NCBI RefSeq assembly: GCF_004366035.1
Contig: NZ_SOEE01000003.1
Location: 124,001-188,000, forward strand
Direction: 5' to 3'
DNA: 64,000 nucleotides
From: Cytobacillus oceanisediminis
GTDB taxonomy: Bacteria > Bacillota > Bacilli > Bacillales > Cytobacillaceae
Of this stretch, positions 1 through 9,172 are shown piece by piece. The notes under the pieces are model-generated. The model made no database searches and was not told the origin of the DNA. It saw only the letters and a program-made list of their open reading frames with translations. The first letter of the stretch is position 1. Every line of letters begins with the position of its first letter. The position numbers were made by a program, and so were the translations under genes.

Positions 1-70
1 CAATGAGCTGCGGAAAGTTGCATGGATTATGGGCTCGCAGGCGGCAAATTTCAGCAGCTATTTTACATGA
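1..70 (+). CDS. C-terminal tail of an unidentified protein (partial)
   Basis: A reading frame open from the window edge (first full codon at base 2) ends with TGA at 68-70 and encodes the tail NELRKVAWIMGSQAANFSSY plus two residues. Too short to assign to a family. It is kept only because it is open to the edge and reads like protein; it could be chance. Confidence 0.3.
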   Translation, partial: NELRKVAWIMGSQAANFSSYFT

Positions 71-206
71 CTATTTTTCATATTTAATAAGGGTTTAACG
101 GAAGCATATACATTTTTGACTCTGAAATATTCTTGAGGGTAGAATAATAATGTTCTTTAAATAGATGACTAGATAGCAATCAATGTATAAAATGAGGGGG
201 CATTCG

Positions 207-1238
207 ATGGAGACTAACTCTTCCAAGTATGAAATAAATGTAAATGGATCTTTATTTGATTGGGATTTGGATGATGCAACGTTTAGATTTGAGAATGACG
301 ATGTGGTGGTATTTTGGGTAAACACAGCTTTCAAGACACTGCTGGACTCCATTGAAGAGATCTCTGGTGAAAAGTCGGCCAAGCTTGTCCTAGAGACAGC
401 AGGGTATCGTACAGGGAAAATTGTCAGCAAATTTTATTTGGAATCGAATAGAGAAAAAGAAGACATTATCAATCATCTGCCCAATATTTATCTAACTGCT
501 GGATGGGGAAAAACAGACATTGTTTCCTTCTGTCTCAAAGAAAAGAAAGCCGTTGTACGTGTTAACAGCGGCTGGGAATATAAGATTAATATTACTCAAA
601 AGAAACAAACCGAAGGCACTTTTTTGCCTGGACATTGGGCAGGTGTGTTAAGCGGACTGTTTGAAACGAATATATGGTATAAAGTGAGGCAAAGCCAGGT
701 CCAGGGTGATCAGTATTCCGAATACGAATTTTTCGAATCCGGCATTACACCCTCCCAGAATATTAGCGCATTGATAAAGGAGCGGACACAAAGCAACCAG
801 AAAGAGCTGGAGAAGGAAATTGCTGAGCAGACCAGAGTATTGTCTGAAATCATTAAAGAGATTTCTTCTCCTATTATACCTGTGATCGACTCCATTTTGG
901 TCATCCCTTTGGTTGGAAGATATGAAGAGCTGCGGGCAGAGGAATTGCTGAACAGAACATTACTGAATCTTCCCCGTTATAAAGCTGAGTATTTAATACT
1001 GGACTTAACTGGATTAAAGGGTGTAGATCAATATACTCTAGATTTTCTGAAGAAATTTGTGAAAGCCGCTTCTCTATTGGGCAGCAACTGTATATTTGTC
1101 GGGATTTCACCGGAGCTTAGCCTCCAAATAATAATGAGCGGAAATAAAGAAACGCAAATTCCATGTTTTTCTATTCTGCAGCAGGGAATTACCCACGCGC
1201 TAAATCAATTGGGGTTGGAGATTTCCCCCAAAAGATAG
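207..1238 (+). CDS. V4R-STAS sensor protein (RsbR-like architecture)
   Basis: 343 aa. The first ~200 residues resemble a V4R (4-vinyl-reductase) ligand-binding domain, ending in a GTFLPGHWAGVLSG stretch and an aromatic-rich segment. A charged helix follows (about 200-235), then a C-terminal STAS domain with DLTGLKGVDQYTLDFL, where RsbR/RsbS-type proteins carry their phospho-acceptors. Family knowledge suggests a stressosome-like sensor, cytoplasmic and acting by protein contacts. The ATG at 207 is chosen over the in-frame ATG at 183 because GAGGGGG lies 7 nt before it. Monocistronic, followed by a strong terminator. Ligand unknown. Confidence 0.75.
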   Translation: METNSSKYEINVNGSLFDWDLDDATFRFENDDVVVFWVNTAFKTLLDSIEEISGEKSAKLVLETAGYRTGKIVSKFYLESNREKEDIINHLPNIYLTAGWGKTDIVSFCLKEKKAVVRVNSGWEYKINITQKKQTEGTFLPGHWAGVLSGLFETNIWYKVRQSQVQGDQYSEYEFFESGITPSQNISALIKERTQSNQKELEKEIAEQTRVLSEIIKEISSPIIPVIDSILVIPLVGRYEELRAEELLNRTLLNLPRYKAEYLILDLTGLKGVDQYTLDFLKKFVKAASLLGSNCIFVGISPELSLQIIMSGNKETQIPCFSILQQGITHALNQLGLEISPKR

Positions 1239-1243
1239 TGAGC

Positions 1244-1278
1244 AAAAAACCAGCATTTAGGGCTAATGCTGGTTTTTT
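1244..1278. terminator. bidirectional intrinsic terminator
   Basis: AACCAGCATT pairs perfectly with AATGCTGGTT around a 7-nt loop. It has T6 on the right and A6 on the left, so it can serve both the STAS gene and the convergent reductase gene. Confidence 0.85.
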
Positions 1279-1295
1279 ACTGCATAATGATGCAA

Positions 1296-1925
1296 CTATC
1301 CTTTGACGATATTTCCTTCTGCAGGTATCGGATGAGCTTTTAACATTCTAGCAAAATGGATTAAATTATAGGCCATTACTTTGGCATGCTGTCTTGTGAA
1401 GTCATTTTCATAGCCCTTTGCTTCAATGAAGGATGGGCCGGGACCAGCCTCTCCAACCCAATAGGTGTCAACGTTTGGCGGTATGGTGAATCCCATATGG
1501 CAGAGTGAATATAGCACAGAACGGGAAACTTGTTTGGCTCCATCTTCATTGCCAGTCACCACAACTCCGCCGACCTTGTTGTAATAAATATACTGGCCTT
1601 TTTCATTGGCCAGACTGCTTCCTCCATACAATCTTTCAATTACTTTAGTGGTGATGCTGCTCTGCTCGCCAAGCCAGATGGGAGAGCCAAGGATAAGGAT
1701 ATCTGACTCTTCAACCTTCTTAAAAATATCCGGCCATTCATCCTCCTGATCCACAGCTTCAGAAGTAATGCCATAACCAATCTTAAAGTCTGCAGCTGTA
1801 ATGACCTCTGTTTCCACTTCCGTTTCATCAAAAAATTTAATAACCTCATCTATAAGTGCACCGGTATTGGAGGGTTCACTGCTCTTTTTTAGCGTACAGT
1901 TTAATACCAAAGCCTTAATTGTCAT
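1296..1925 (-). CDS. NADPH-dependent FMN reductase / flavodoxin-like oxidoreductase
   Basis: 209 aa, flavodoxin fold. It begins MTIKALVLNCTLKKSSEPSN, the beta-strand plus phosphate-binding loop typical of NAD(P)H-dependent FMN reductases. The SDILILGSPIWLGE segment (about residues 75-88) forms the FMN isoalloxazine contact. Likely a cytosolic quinone, azo or flavin reductase; substrate not predictable. AAAGGGAG precedes the ATG. It is convergent with the STAS gene and shares its terminator, and is divergent from the VOC gene. Confidence 0.8.
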   Translation of the reverse strand: MTIKALVLNCTLKKSSEPSNTGALIDEVIKFFDETEVETEVITAADFKIGYGITSEAVDQEDEWPDIFKKVEESDILILGSPIWLGEQSSITTKVIERLYGGSSLANEKGQYIYYNKVGGVVVTGNEDGAKQVSRSVLYSLCHMGFTIPPNVDTYWVGEAGPGPSFIEAKGYENDFTRQHAKVMAYNLIHFARMLKAHPIPAEGNIVKG

Positions 1926-2055
1926 GTTTATTCAACTCCCTTTCTATTATCCAATACTCTTAATTCCCTTTACTTCCGTTCAAAAACAATAAAATAAAGG
2001 AAATGTGATGATTTTAGCGAATTACATAATTTGGTATGAGATTGGAGGGGCTGAA

Positions 2056-2457
2056 ATGATCTATGAAATGACAGTTCAATTCCGGGTGCTGGATATGAAA
2101 ACTGGACTGTGGTGGTATGAAACATTGCTTAATAAAAAACCTGATTTTATTCCGCATGAAGGATTTGCAGAGTGGGAACTCATCACAGGTTGCTGGCTTC
2201 AGATAGCTGAGGGATCCCCCAGTATAGGAAGCGGTCCAATTAGGCTGGGTGTGCCTGATCTAGAACAGGAACGTGAAAGACTAATCACAGAATTAAAAAT
2301 AACTCCATTTGATATCCATACAAGAAAAGAAGTCCCTGTTAGGTGGGCTGCATTTTCCGATCCTTGGGGAAATAGAATTGGATATTTTGAATATATCGAT
2401 AAGCATGAAAAGGAAACTCAAATAAAAAAGGTAATCAAAAATAAACTGTGGAGATGA
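2056..2457 (+). CDS. VOC (glyoxalase/bleomycin-resistance) family protein
   Basis: 133 aa, one VOC module made of two beta-alpha-beta-beta-beta units. An N-terminal FRVLDMKTGLWWYETLL helix leads in, and the C-terminal PWGNRIGYFEY strand is typical of the family. The ATG at 2056 is used because GGAGGGG lies just upstream; the frame also stays open 17 codons further up without a good ribosome site. First of a short operon (VOC, hydrolase, GNAT), with the next start right at its stop. Substrate unknown. Confidence 0.75.
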   Translation: MIYEMTVQFRVLDMKTGLWWYETLLNKKPDFIPHEGFAEWELITGCWLQIAEGSPSIGSGPIRLGVPDLEQERERLITELKITPFDIHTRKEVPVRWAAFSDPWGNRIGYFEYIDKHEKETQIKKVIKNKLWR

Positions 2458-2462
2458 CTGCT

Positions 2463-3302
2463 ATGGATCATCATTTTATAGAAAGAAAGGAAGGCTTTAC
2501 CCTTCATTATCTGGAATGGAAACCTGCATTCGAGAATGACAGCCTTCCCGTTATATGTATTCATGGGAACCTTTCAAATGGAAGAATGTTCAGGTGGATA
2601 GGAGAAAAACTTTCTCAAGGAAGATGGGGAACACCAAGACGGGTCATTTCGATTGACTTAAGAGGGTGCGGGGACAGCAGCCTTCCGGAGACCGGCTTTA
2701 CAATCCGGCATCTGGCCAGCGATATTGAGGCGGTTCTCCAGCACACAGGAATTGAGAAAGCACACTTTATTTCATTTTCCAGGGGAGTTCCGAATACTGT
2801 GCAATTTGCAGTAGATTACCCGGGCAAAATAAAGGGCTTTGTAGTGGGGGACTATCCTGCAAAAAGCTTTGTTATGAAAAAAGAGTGGGTTGACAACCTA
2901 ATCGCCAAATATAAAATTCATCAGACGTGGGGGGAGCTTTATCAGTCTATCTCCCCTAATCAGGAAATCAGCCCGGAAGAATTTGCAGAAAGAAAAGAAG
3001 AATTCTATGTAAAAAAAGAAGATGGAATTCATGCGAGGGTTCATAAAGATCTCCCCATGAAGCTTCAGATGGATTCAGAGGATTTGGACTTAATGCACGG
3101 ACTGGATCAGATTGAAGGGCCAGTCCTTTTATTGCGCGGAGAGGAAAAAGGCACTCTTATTAATGATGAAGAGGTACAGGAATTTAGAAGATATCATCCT
3201 TCATTAAAAGAAGAAATGATTGCAGGGTCAGGACATTCTGTTTTTGATCCGAAAGAACAAACAGAAAGCATTTTAAAGGATTATTTTTCCAATTTGGCAT
3301 AG
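2463..3302 (+). CDS. alpha/beta hydrolase
   Basis: 279 aa, alpha/beta-hydrolase fold. It has an HGNLSNG oxyanion-hole segment near residue 30, a nucleophile elbow of ISFSRGVP (Ser near 105, G-x-S-x-G-like but with Phe in place of the first Gly), and a catalytic His in GSGHSVFD near the C-terminus. GGAG at 2450-2453 favours the ATG at 2463 over GTG 2448 or ATG 2454, leaving a 5-nt gap after the VOC stop. Probably an esterase or C-C hydrolase; substrate not predictable. Confidence 0.75.
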   Translation: MDHHFIERKEGFTLHYLEWKPAFENDSLPVICIHGNLSNGRMFRWIGEKLSQGRWGTPRRVISIDLRGCGDSSLPETGFTIRHLASDIEAVLQHTGIEKAHFISFSRGVPNTVQFAVDYPGKIKGFVVGDYPAKSFVMKKEWVDNLIAKYKIHQTWGELYQSISPNQEISPEEFAERKEEFYVKKEDGIHARVHKDLPMKLQMDSEDLDLMHGLDQIEGPVLLLRGEEKGTLINDEEVQEFRRYHPSLKEEMIAGSGHSVFDPKEQTESILKDYFSNLA

Positions 3303-3315
3303 AAAGGAGAACATA

Positions 3316-3789
3316 ATGAAGATTCGAAGTCTTCGCCATTCTGAGCCCCCTCCCAGGAATCTGCTATTATTGGCAGATCCTTCAATTGAATTTATTGAGG
3401 ATTATCTAAATCGAGGGGAAACATATATTGCTGAACTTAACGGAGCAGTAGTCGGCGTTTATATCCTTCTTGCCACAAGGCCAGGAACATGTGAGATTGT
3501 TAATATTGCCGTTAGTGAAAAATATCAGGGGGAAGGCATCGGCAGAAAACTTCTTCAGCATGCAATAGAGCTTGCTATTCAAGGTGGAAATAGGACTCTT
3601 GAAATTGGTACAGGGAATTCCAGTATCGGGCAGCTGGCTCTTTACCAAAAATGCGGTTTTAGAATCACTGGGGTCGATAGAGATTTTTTTGTGCGGCATT
3701 ACAAAGAAGATATCCATGAAAATGGAGTTCATTGCCGGGATATGATCAGATTGTCTATGGATTTACAAAGACAAGCTTCAAATGATTAG
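3316..3789 (+). CDS. GNAT family N-acetyltransferase
   Basis: 157 aa. The GNAT core is clear: IVNIAVSEKYQGEGIGRKLL (motif A with the Q/R-x-x-G-x-G/A pyrophosphate loop) near residues 62-81, then LYQKCGFRITG (motif B) near 112. AAAGGAG precedes the ATG. It lies 13 nt after the hydrolase gene, so is probably co-transcribed. Acetyl acceptor unknown. Confidence 0.8.
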   Translation: MKIRSLRHSEPPPRNLLLLADPSIEFIEDYLNRGETYIAELNGAVVGVYILLATRPGTCEIVNIAVSEKYQGEGIGRKLLQHAIELAIQGGNRTLEIGTGNSSIGQLALYQKCGFRITGVDRDFFVRHYKEDIHENGVHCRDMIRLSMDLQRQASND

Positions 3790-3889
3790 GAACGGCAGTG
3801 AAAAGGGCAAACTAAAAGCTGATTTCATGAATGTTATGCTGTAATGTGTTACGTTAAATTTAGAACGGTCAAAAAAGGAGTGGTTGGTT

Positions 3890-4567
3890 TTGCGTGAAAA
3901 GGAAACTTTAAAGGAAAACATTCTGAATGCCTATCAATTCAGGCATGCGACAAAAGAATTTGATCCAAATAAAAAAATTCCCGAAGAAGATTTTCGATTT
4001 ATATTGGAGACAGGCCGTCTGTCACCAAGTTCATTTGGTTTTGAGCCATGGCGTTTTGTGGTTGTTCAGAACCAGGAGCTCCGTGAGAAAATTAAGAATG
4101 CCTCCTGGGGAGCATTCGGTAAATTGCCTGAAGCAAGCCACTTTGTTTTAGTCCTGGCAAGAATGAAAAAAGACACAAAATATGATTCCCAGTATCTGCA
4201 GAATCATTTTAGAAATACTCTGGGGATGCCGGAAGAACTGATGGGAAAATATTTGCAGAGGATTGAGGAATTCCAGAAGTCTGATTTTGATCTTCTGGAA
4301 GGAAACCGCCCTCTCTTTGATTGGGCCTGTAAGCAAAGCTACATCGCACTGGGGAATATGATGACCGCTGCTGCACAAATTGGCATAGATTCCTGCCCTA
4401 TTGAAGGTTTTGATATTGAAAAAATGAATAAGCTGCTGGATGAGGAAGGATTGCTTGAAGAAGGAAGCTTCGGGCTGTCGGTAATGTGTGCATTTGGGTA
4501 CAGAGTGAAAGACCCAAGACCGAAAACACGCAGACCATTTGATGATATTGTAAAGTGGATTGTTTAG
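3890..4567 (+). CDS. nitroreductase family NAD(P)H-dependent oxidoreductase
   Basis: 225 aa, NfsB/YfkO-like nitroreductase. It carries an N-terminal FRHATKEFDPNKKIP FMN phosphate-contact segment, then TGRLSPSSFGFEPWRFVVV, and a C-terminal FGYRVKDPRPKTRRPFDDIV. The family forms FMN-binding homodimers that reduce nitro- and quinone-type compounds in the cytosol. The TTG at 3890 is preferred because AAAGGAG ends 9 nt upstream; TTG 3884 would be only 3 nt away. Followed by its own terminator. Confidence 0.8.
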   Translation: MREKETLKENILNAYQFRHATKEFDPNKKIPEEDFRFILETGRLSPSSFGFEPWRFVVVQNQELREKIKNASWGAFGKLPEASHFVLVLARMKKDTKYDSQYLQNHFRNTLGMPEELMGKYLQRIEEFQKSDFDLLEGNRPLFDWACKQSYIALGNMMTAAAQIGIDSCPIEGFDIEKMNKLLDEEGLLEEGSFGLSVMCAFGYRVKDPRPKTRRPFDDIVKWIV

Positions 4568-4600
4568 GAAAAGAGCTTTGACTCTTTTCTTTTTTTATTG
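4566..4600 (+). terminator. intrinsic terminator
   Basis: AAAAGAG/CTCTTTT stem with a 6-nt loop, followed by a T-rich tract directly after the nitroreductase stop codon. Confidence 0.7.
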
Positions 4601-4678
4601 TTTAAAAAAGGAAATTAAAATAATAGCTAGAAAACTAATAAGAAATCAAATGGGCCTATTTAAGAAAGGAAATGAATT

Positions 4679-5620
4679 ATGAAGATTACGAAAGAACTAT
4701 TTGAAAATACAAGCAGATGGATAAAAAGAAATGCAAGGCCGCTTGAATCAGCTTTATGGTCATACCATTTTGAGGATCGTAAGGATGAAGGGGTAATAAA
4801 ATGTCTTGAAGCTTTTCAGAATGACGACGGAGGATTTGGCCATGGCATTGAACCTGATTTCTGGTCAGCTCACTCATCACCGATGGCTTCATGGGCGGCC
4901 GGACAAATTTTGATGGACATTGAAGCAGAACCCGAGTTAAATGTTGTACAAAAGCTAGTAAATTATTTGGAACACAGCTATATGCATGAGAAGAAAATGT
5001 GGCTATCAGTGATGCCTTCAAACAACGAGTACCCACATGCTCCATGGTGGCACTGGACAGAGAGTGTCCAGGAAAATTGGTTTTATAACCCAAGTGCAGA
5101 GCTTGCGGGGTTCTTATTGCATTGGTCAACACCCGGAAGCAGTGCTGCTGAAATAGGGTGGGAAATGATTAAGAATGCAGCTGATTACTTAATGGAAGCT
5201 GATGAGATGGATAGACATGAAATAAACAACTTTCAGCAGTTGGTTAAGTTAATGTCTAAGCAGGAAACTGAATTTGATTCCAGAATTAAATATCCTCTCA
5301 AGCATACGGCTGAAAAAGTGAATGCTCTTGCATACAAAGCTGCCGGGAAGAACAAGAGAGATTGGGGATTAGGCTATACAGCCACTCCATTGGATTTTGC
5401 TGAGCACCCAGAAAATTCTCTTTCTATGAAATTCGGAACGTTAATTGATGATAATCTTGATTTCTATATTGAGCAGATCTCAAATGAAGGAACCTGGGAT
5501 ATTTCCTGGAGCTGGGGACAATTTGATAATGAATTCCAAATTGCACGCAATCATTGGAAAGGAATACTTGCAGTTAAGCGATATAAGATATTGTATTCTT
5601 TTGGAAGGCTAGACGTTTAA
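4679..5620 (+). CDS. alpha/alpha-toroid (prenyltransferase/squalene-cyclase-like) hypothetical protein
   Basis: 313 aa, no signal peptide. Near residue 50 it has LEAFQNDDGGFGHGIEPDF, matching the Q-x-x-D-G-G-F-G turn of squalene-cyclase/prenyltransferase repeats; later Trp-rich stretches (HAPWWHWTES; WDISWSWGQF) resemble further toroid turns. I see no DxDD or DxDTAE cyclase motif, so a cyclisation reaction is not supported. Ribosome site AGAAAGG precedes the ATG. It begins a run with two GNAT genes spaced 17-27 nt apart, suggesting an operon. Function unknown. Confidence 0.6.
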   Translation: MKITKELFENTSRWIKRNARPLESALWSYHFEDRKDEGVIKCLEAFQNDDGGFGHGIEPDFWSAHSSPMASWAAGQILMDIEAEPELNVVQKLVNYLEHSYMHEKKMWLSVMPSNNEYPHAPWWHWTESVQENWFYNPSAELAGFLLHWSTPGSSAAEIGWEMIKNAADYLMEADEMDRHEINNFQQLVKLMSKQETEFDSRIKYPLKHTAEKVNALAYKAAGKNKRDWGLGYTATPLDFAEHPENSLSMKFGTLIDDNLDFYIEQISNEGTWDISWSWGQFDNEFQIARNHWKGILAVKRYKILYSFGRLDV

Positions 5621-5637
5621 TAAATGAGGTGCAAATT

Positions 5638-6447
5638 ATGAATCTAGTGATGAAAAGTGACTTAGCTGAGAGGCTCGACCAGGCAGAGACAGATGTACTG
5701 CATTCCAGATTGACAGCTATTAAAAATCGGGATGGAAACCCAATGGGCGTGGAAATTAAAAGAATTGGCCAGACAACCGCTTTTTTTGCAAGGAATATTC
5801 CGGGTCCATCCTTCAATCTTGTTAAAGGATTTAAGGAAGCCGAAGCCGAAGTTCTGGATCAAATAGTTGATTTCTACCAGGGAAAAGGAATCCCCATTCG
5901 ATTGGAGATCACACCTTCTAACGGATCATCAGATTTATTGAAGATGCTTCATCAAAAAGGATTTTATCAGTGTGATTTCCATACCACTCTGTTTGCGGAG
6001 CCTTCAGATCTTAAGGACCTTCCCATTCATGCTGGTATTGATATACGCAGGATGAAAAGAGAGGATTTTGACCTTTTCGGCGAGGTGTATACAAAGGGGT
6101 TTGGCATGCCTGGATTCCTTAGCCAAGGGATAGCTGAGAATAATGAGGTGCTTTATGGCAATGAAAACTGGGTCTTTTATCTCGCATTTGTAAACAACGA
6201 TCCAGCTGGAATAGGTGTCATTTTTATGGAAGAAGGGGTGGCAAATCTTGCGGCTGCGGCTGTTTTGCCTTCTTTCAGAAACAGGGGAGTCCACAGCGCG
6301 CTTATTCAAGCCCGAATCTGCCAAGCGATTACAAATAATGCCGGGCTGGTGACAGGTCAGGCAAGGTTTGGTTCGGCAAGCCAGAATAATATGGAAAAAG
6401 CAGGTTTGAAAATTGGATATACAAAAGCGATTTGGATAAGGGAGTAA
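5638..6447 (+). CDS. GNAT-fold acetyltransferase, two-lobed
   Basis: 269 aa. The C-terminal half contains a GNAT core: ANLAAAAVLPSFRNRGVHSA (R-x-x-G variant of motif A) near residues 197-216, then the MEKAGLKIGYTKAIWI motif B strand. The N-terminal half looks like a degenerate GNAT lobe with a LLKMLHQKGFYQCDF segment. The ATG at 5638 follows GAGGT with 7-nt spacing; GTG 5629 is less likely. Acceptor unknown. Confidence 0.65.
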   Translation: MNLVMKSDLAERLDQAETDVLHSRLTAIKNRDGNPMGVEIKRIGQTTAFFARNIPGPSFNLVKGFKEAEAEVLDQIVDFYQGKGIPIRLEITPSNGSSDLLKMLHQKGFYQCDFHTTLFAEPSDLKDLPIHAGIDIRRMKREDFDLFGEVYTKGFGMPGFLSQGIAENNEVLYGNENWVFYLAFVNNDPAGIGVIFMEEGVANLAAAAVLPSFRNRGVHSALIQARICQAITNNAGLVTGQARFGSASQNNMEKAGLKIGYTKAIWIRE

Positions 6448-6474
6448 AACCGCATGAAGGCAGGAAGGTGTAAA

Positions 6475-6918
6475 ATGGAGCATAAAATACATATCAGGAA
6501 GACGGCTAATGAGGATATTCCCAAGCTTGCGAGTTTAATGGGAGACTTGGGTTATCCTGTATCGCGAGATCAGATGGAAACAAGGCTAAATAACATCGGC
6601 TCACATCCTGATTACTGCACATTAGTGGCATGTCTAAAAAATAAGGTTATTGGCATGGCTGGATTCCATACAGGTCTTTTATACAATACTGACGGCATTC
6701 ATATCCGGGTTATTGCTTTAGTTACTGATAAAGATTACAGAGGCATTGGTGCAGGCAAGAAACTGATGCTGGCTGTGGAAGATTTTGCAGAACAATTGGG
6801 GGCTGCAGGAATCGTAATAAATAGCGGAAACAGGACTGAACGTGAAGAAGCTCATCATTTTTATTTAAGTTTAGGCTATCAGGCAAAGAGTACTGGGTTT
6901 GTGAAAACTCTCCATTAG
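6475..6918 (+). CDS. GNAT family N-acetyltransferase
   Basis: 147 aa. Opens MEHKIHIRKTANEDIPKLAS, typical of small GNATs. Motif A is ALVTDKDYRGIGAGKKLM near residues 81-98 and motif B is FYLSLGYQAKS near the end. AGGAAGG sits 6 nt before ATG 6475; the ATG at 6454 also has a plausible GGGAG, so the start is uncertain by 7 codons. Last gene of the toroid-GNAT-GNAT run, followed by a terminator. Confidence 0.75.
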   Translation: MEHKIHIRKTANEDIPKLASLMGDLGYPVSRDQMETRLNNIGSHPDYCTLVACLKNKVIGMAGFHTGLLYNTDGIHIRVIALVTDKDYRGIGAGKKLMLAVEDFAEQLGAAGIVINSGNRTEREEAHHFYLSLGYQAKSTGFVKTLH

Positions 6919-6977
6919 AAAGCGGGTATTAATATTTAGTATAAATGGAGCGCCTTTATTATGAGGTGAAGGAAAAG

Positions 6978-7011
6978 GAAACCAGGCTGTTTAAGCAGCC
7001 TGGATTTTCTT
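6978..7011. terminator. intrinsic terminator
   Basis: Perfect 8-bp stem CCAGGCTG/CAGCCTGG around TTTAAG, followed by ATTTTCTTT. A-rich on the left, so it could also work on the minus strand. Confidence 0.8.
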
Positions 7012-7145
7012 TATAAAGAGGCTTTTACATCCATCTGTTTTGCTGAATCAGTCTGTTGCCTGTCAATTTTGCTTAGAAGGATACCCAGTGCAGTACCTGC
7101 AAAAGCAGGTAAAAACCTATTCCATTCCAACAGATGTGAAAGGCA
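7011..7145 (-). pseudogene. possible 3' remnant of a minus-strand membrane protein gene
   Basis: Within the 388-nt gap before corA, one minus-strand frame reads about 44 residues ending FLPAFAGTALGILLSKID and then a polar tail. It looks like a membrane helix plus C-terminus, but has no start codon with a ribosome site and is preceded by an in-frame TAA. Its stop lies beside the terminator. The rest of the gap (about 7150-7290) shows nothing I recognise. Weak call. Confidence 0.2.
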
Positions 7146-7306
7146 ATACTTCCCTTAGGGTGACTTGAATAAGAAAAGTATATTCTTGTTTAAAAGAGCA
7201 AGGTGAAGAGGTAAATAATAAATATCCAAGTGGAAGAGGGGAAAATCAGGATATCGTTATCAAAAGTGGAAAAAATACGTTTACAGAATGGAACTAGGAG
7301 ACAATC

Positions 7307-8263
7307 ATGATTAGAATACAAGCTGTTAATAAAAAAAATGAACTGCAGAAAGATATTACAATTGAAAGCCTGAAAGCAGAGTGGGAAAGTTATAAGTGGT
7401 TTTGGGTTGATTTTGATCAGCCAACCGAGGAGGAAACAGCGGAACTCGACAAGACTTTTCATTTTCATCCCCTGGCAATAGAAGATTGTGTTGTCAAACT
7501 CCAGCGCCCCAAAATGGATTATTATGAAGACTACAGTTTTTTTGTCACCCATAGCTTAAATCATATTAATGAAGATAAGCAGGAAATCAATTTTTTTATT
7601 GGTTCAAATTACATAGTATCGTACCACCATGAGCTCTCCAAAGAAATGAATGATGTTTGGGAAAGGCTGAGCCTGAGTAAGAAAATCAATAAATGGGATC
7701 CCTATCTGGTCATGTATCATATCATTGATAAAATAGTGGATAATTACTTTCCCATCGTTTATCAGCTGGAAGATCGTTTGAGCCTCATTGAAGATAATCC
7801 AAATGATGAAACAATGGAAGAATTATTGGAGAAATTATTTGATATCCGCCATCATTTATTGCAGATAAGATATACAGTCATTCCGATGCGGGATTTAATA
7901 TACCGTGTCATTAATTCCCATAGGCTTAAAGGGGTAAAGGAAAGATACGAATACTTTGCTGATATTCATGACCACTTATTGAAATTGACAGAAATGATTG
8001 ATGAAAACAGGGAATTGACGACCGATATCCGTGACAGTTATTTATCGATCAACTCCCATCAGACAAACCGGGTGATGAGAGTCCTTACCGTGATAACCAC
8101 CATATTCATGCCATTAACCTTCATAGCGGGCATTTACGGTATGAATTTTGAAAACATGCCGGAATTAACATGGAAATATGGATACTTTGAAACGCTGTTT
8201 TTAATGTTTATTATTGCCTTAGGCATGTTTGGGTGGTTTAAGAAGAAGGGCTGGTTTCGATAA
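7307..8263 (+). CDS. corA: CorA family magnesium/divalent cation transporter
   Basis: 318 aa, the normal length for CorA. A long cytoplasmic N-terminal domain is followed by two C-terminal transmembrane helices. The signature YGMNFENMPE lies at the end of TM1 (about residue 283), and TM2 ends in a basic tail, FKKKGWFR. Forms homopentameric channels in the inner membrane. AGGAGA precedes the ATG. Single gene with its own terminator. No riboswitch-like leader is evident. Confidence 0.9.
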   Translation: MIRIQAVNKKNELQKDITIESLKAEWESYKWFWVDFDQPTEEETAELDKTFHFHPLAIEDCVVKLQRPKMDYYEDYSFFVTHSLNHINEDKQEINFFIGSNYIVSYHHELSKEMNDVWERLSLSKKINKWDPYLVMYHIIDKIVDNYFPIVYQLEDRLSLIEDNPNDETMEELLEKLFDIRHHLLQIRYTVIPMRDLIYRVINSHRLKGVKERYEYFADIHDHLLKLTEMIDENRELTTDIRDSYLSINSHQTNRVMRVLTVITTIFMPLTFIAGIYGMNFENMPELTWKYGYFETLFLMFIIALGMFGWFKKKGWFR

Positions 8264-8273
8264 GTGCATAATG

Positions 8274-8310
8274 AAAGCTTTGCCTGAAATTTTAGGCAGA
8301 GCTTTTTTAA
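8274..8310 (+). terminator. intrinsic terminator
   Basis: 10-bp stem AGCTTTGCCT/AGGCAGAGCT with one G-T pair and T6 after it, directly downstream of corA. Confidence 0.85.
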
Positions 8311-8422
8311 TGGTTTTGTTATAAGGAAGGGAGGAGAACTTTTTACTTATATGGAATGTTAATGTATTAGATTCGCTAGAAGCGGATTGGTTAGAAAAAT
8401 TATAAGAAACGAGTGAGCGGGA

Positions 8423-8950
8423 ATGGATATTTTCGAGGTTAAATCCATTGAAGGATATAAAAAAGACCTGTCCAAACTATTAATTGAGGTGGTAAATGAG
8501 GGAGCGTCCATAGGGTATCTGCCCCCGCTTGATCAAGCTAAGGCAGAGGAATATTGGGAGGATTTATTAAAAAATAATGATGTGGTATTGTTTTTAGCTG
8601 TATTGGATGGGAAAGCTGCCGGAACAATCCAGCTCCATTTATGCCGGAAAGAAAATGGAAGCCATCGTGCGGAGATTGCAAAATTAATGACAGACCCCTC
8701 CATCCGCAGAAAGGGTTTGGGACGCTTTCTATTAAAAGCGGCAGAAGATAAAGCGAAACAGGAGGGCCGAAGCCTGCTTGTGCTTGATACAAGAGAAGGT
8801 GATGTTTCCAATATTCTTTATCAATCAGCAGGATATGTTCAAGCAGGCATCATACCAGGCTTCGCACAGTCTGAACAAGGCCATCTGGAGGCAACAGTGA
8901 TTTACTATAAAAATCTAAACGTGACTTATGACACAAAAACTTCAAGTTAA
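8423..8950 (+). CDS. GNAT family N-acetyltransferase
   Basis: 175 aa. Motif A is IAKLMTDPSIRRKGLGRFLL near residues 89-108 (R-R-K-G-L-G loop), followed by LVLDTREGDVSNILYQSAGY with the motif B tyrosine. It resembles acetyltransferases annotated as acting on small amines or antibiotics, but the acceptor cannot be read from the sequence. The upstream ribosome site (GAGTGAGCGGGA) is imperfect. Confidence 0.75.
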   Translation: MDIFEVKSIEGYKKDLSKLLIEVVNEGASIGYLPPLDQAKAEEYWEDLLKNNDVVLFLAVLDGKAAGTIQLHLCRKENGSHRAEIAKLMTDPSIRRKGLGRFLLKAAEDKAKQEGRSLLVLDTREGDVSNILYQSAGYVQAGIIPGFAQSEQGHLEATVIYYKNLNVTYDTKTSS

Positions 8951-9034
8951 TAGAATGCTGCTCTAAATTTTTCATTTATAATGATAAGGTATATTATATT
9001 TAACAGATGTATTTCTATTTACAAAGGAGTTTAT

Positions 9035-9172
9035 ATGATTATTTTCTATCAGCTGGGAGTATTAAAAGAGAGTAAAAACCGGGATACGGCACAGCTTTTA
9101 TATGGATTTATTCAATCTGAACATGGTATGTCTAAAATGGAGCAATACGGTTTTTCTTACCTGCTGAAATGA
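9035..9172 (+). pseudogene. modA: truncated modA: C-terminal tail of a molybdate-binding protein
   Basis: An AAAGGAG ribosome site and ATG at 9035 lead into 45 residues. From FYQLGVLKESKN to SKMEQYGFSYLLK they match the last strand-helix of ModA/WtpA-type binding proteins (Y-P-I-A-V-L-K-x-S-x-N ... G-x-x-x-L-x-x-Y-G-F). The signal peptide and some 200 upstream residues are missing, as if an internal deletion joined the first codons to the tail. It overlaps the modB start by ATGA, the normal operon junction. No function is expected beyond translational coupling to modB. Confidence 0.7.
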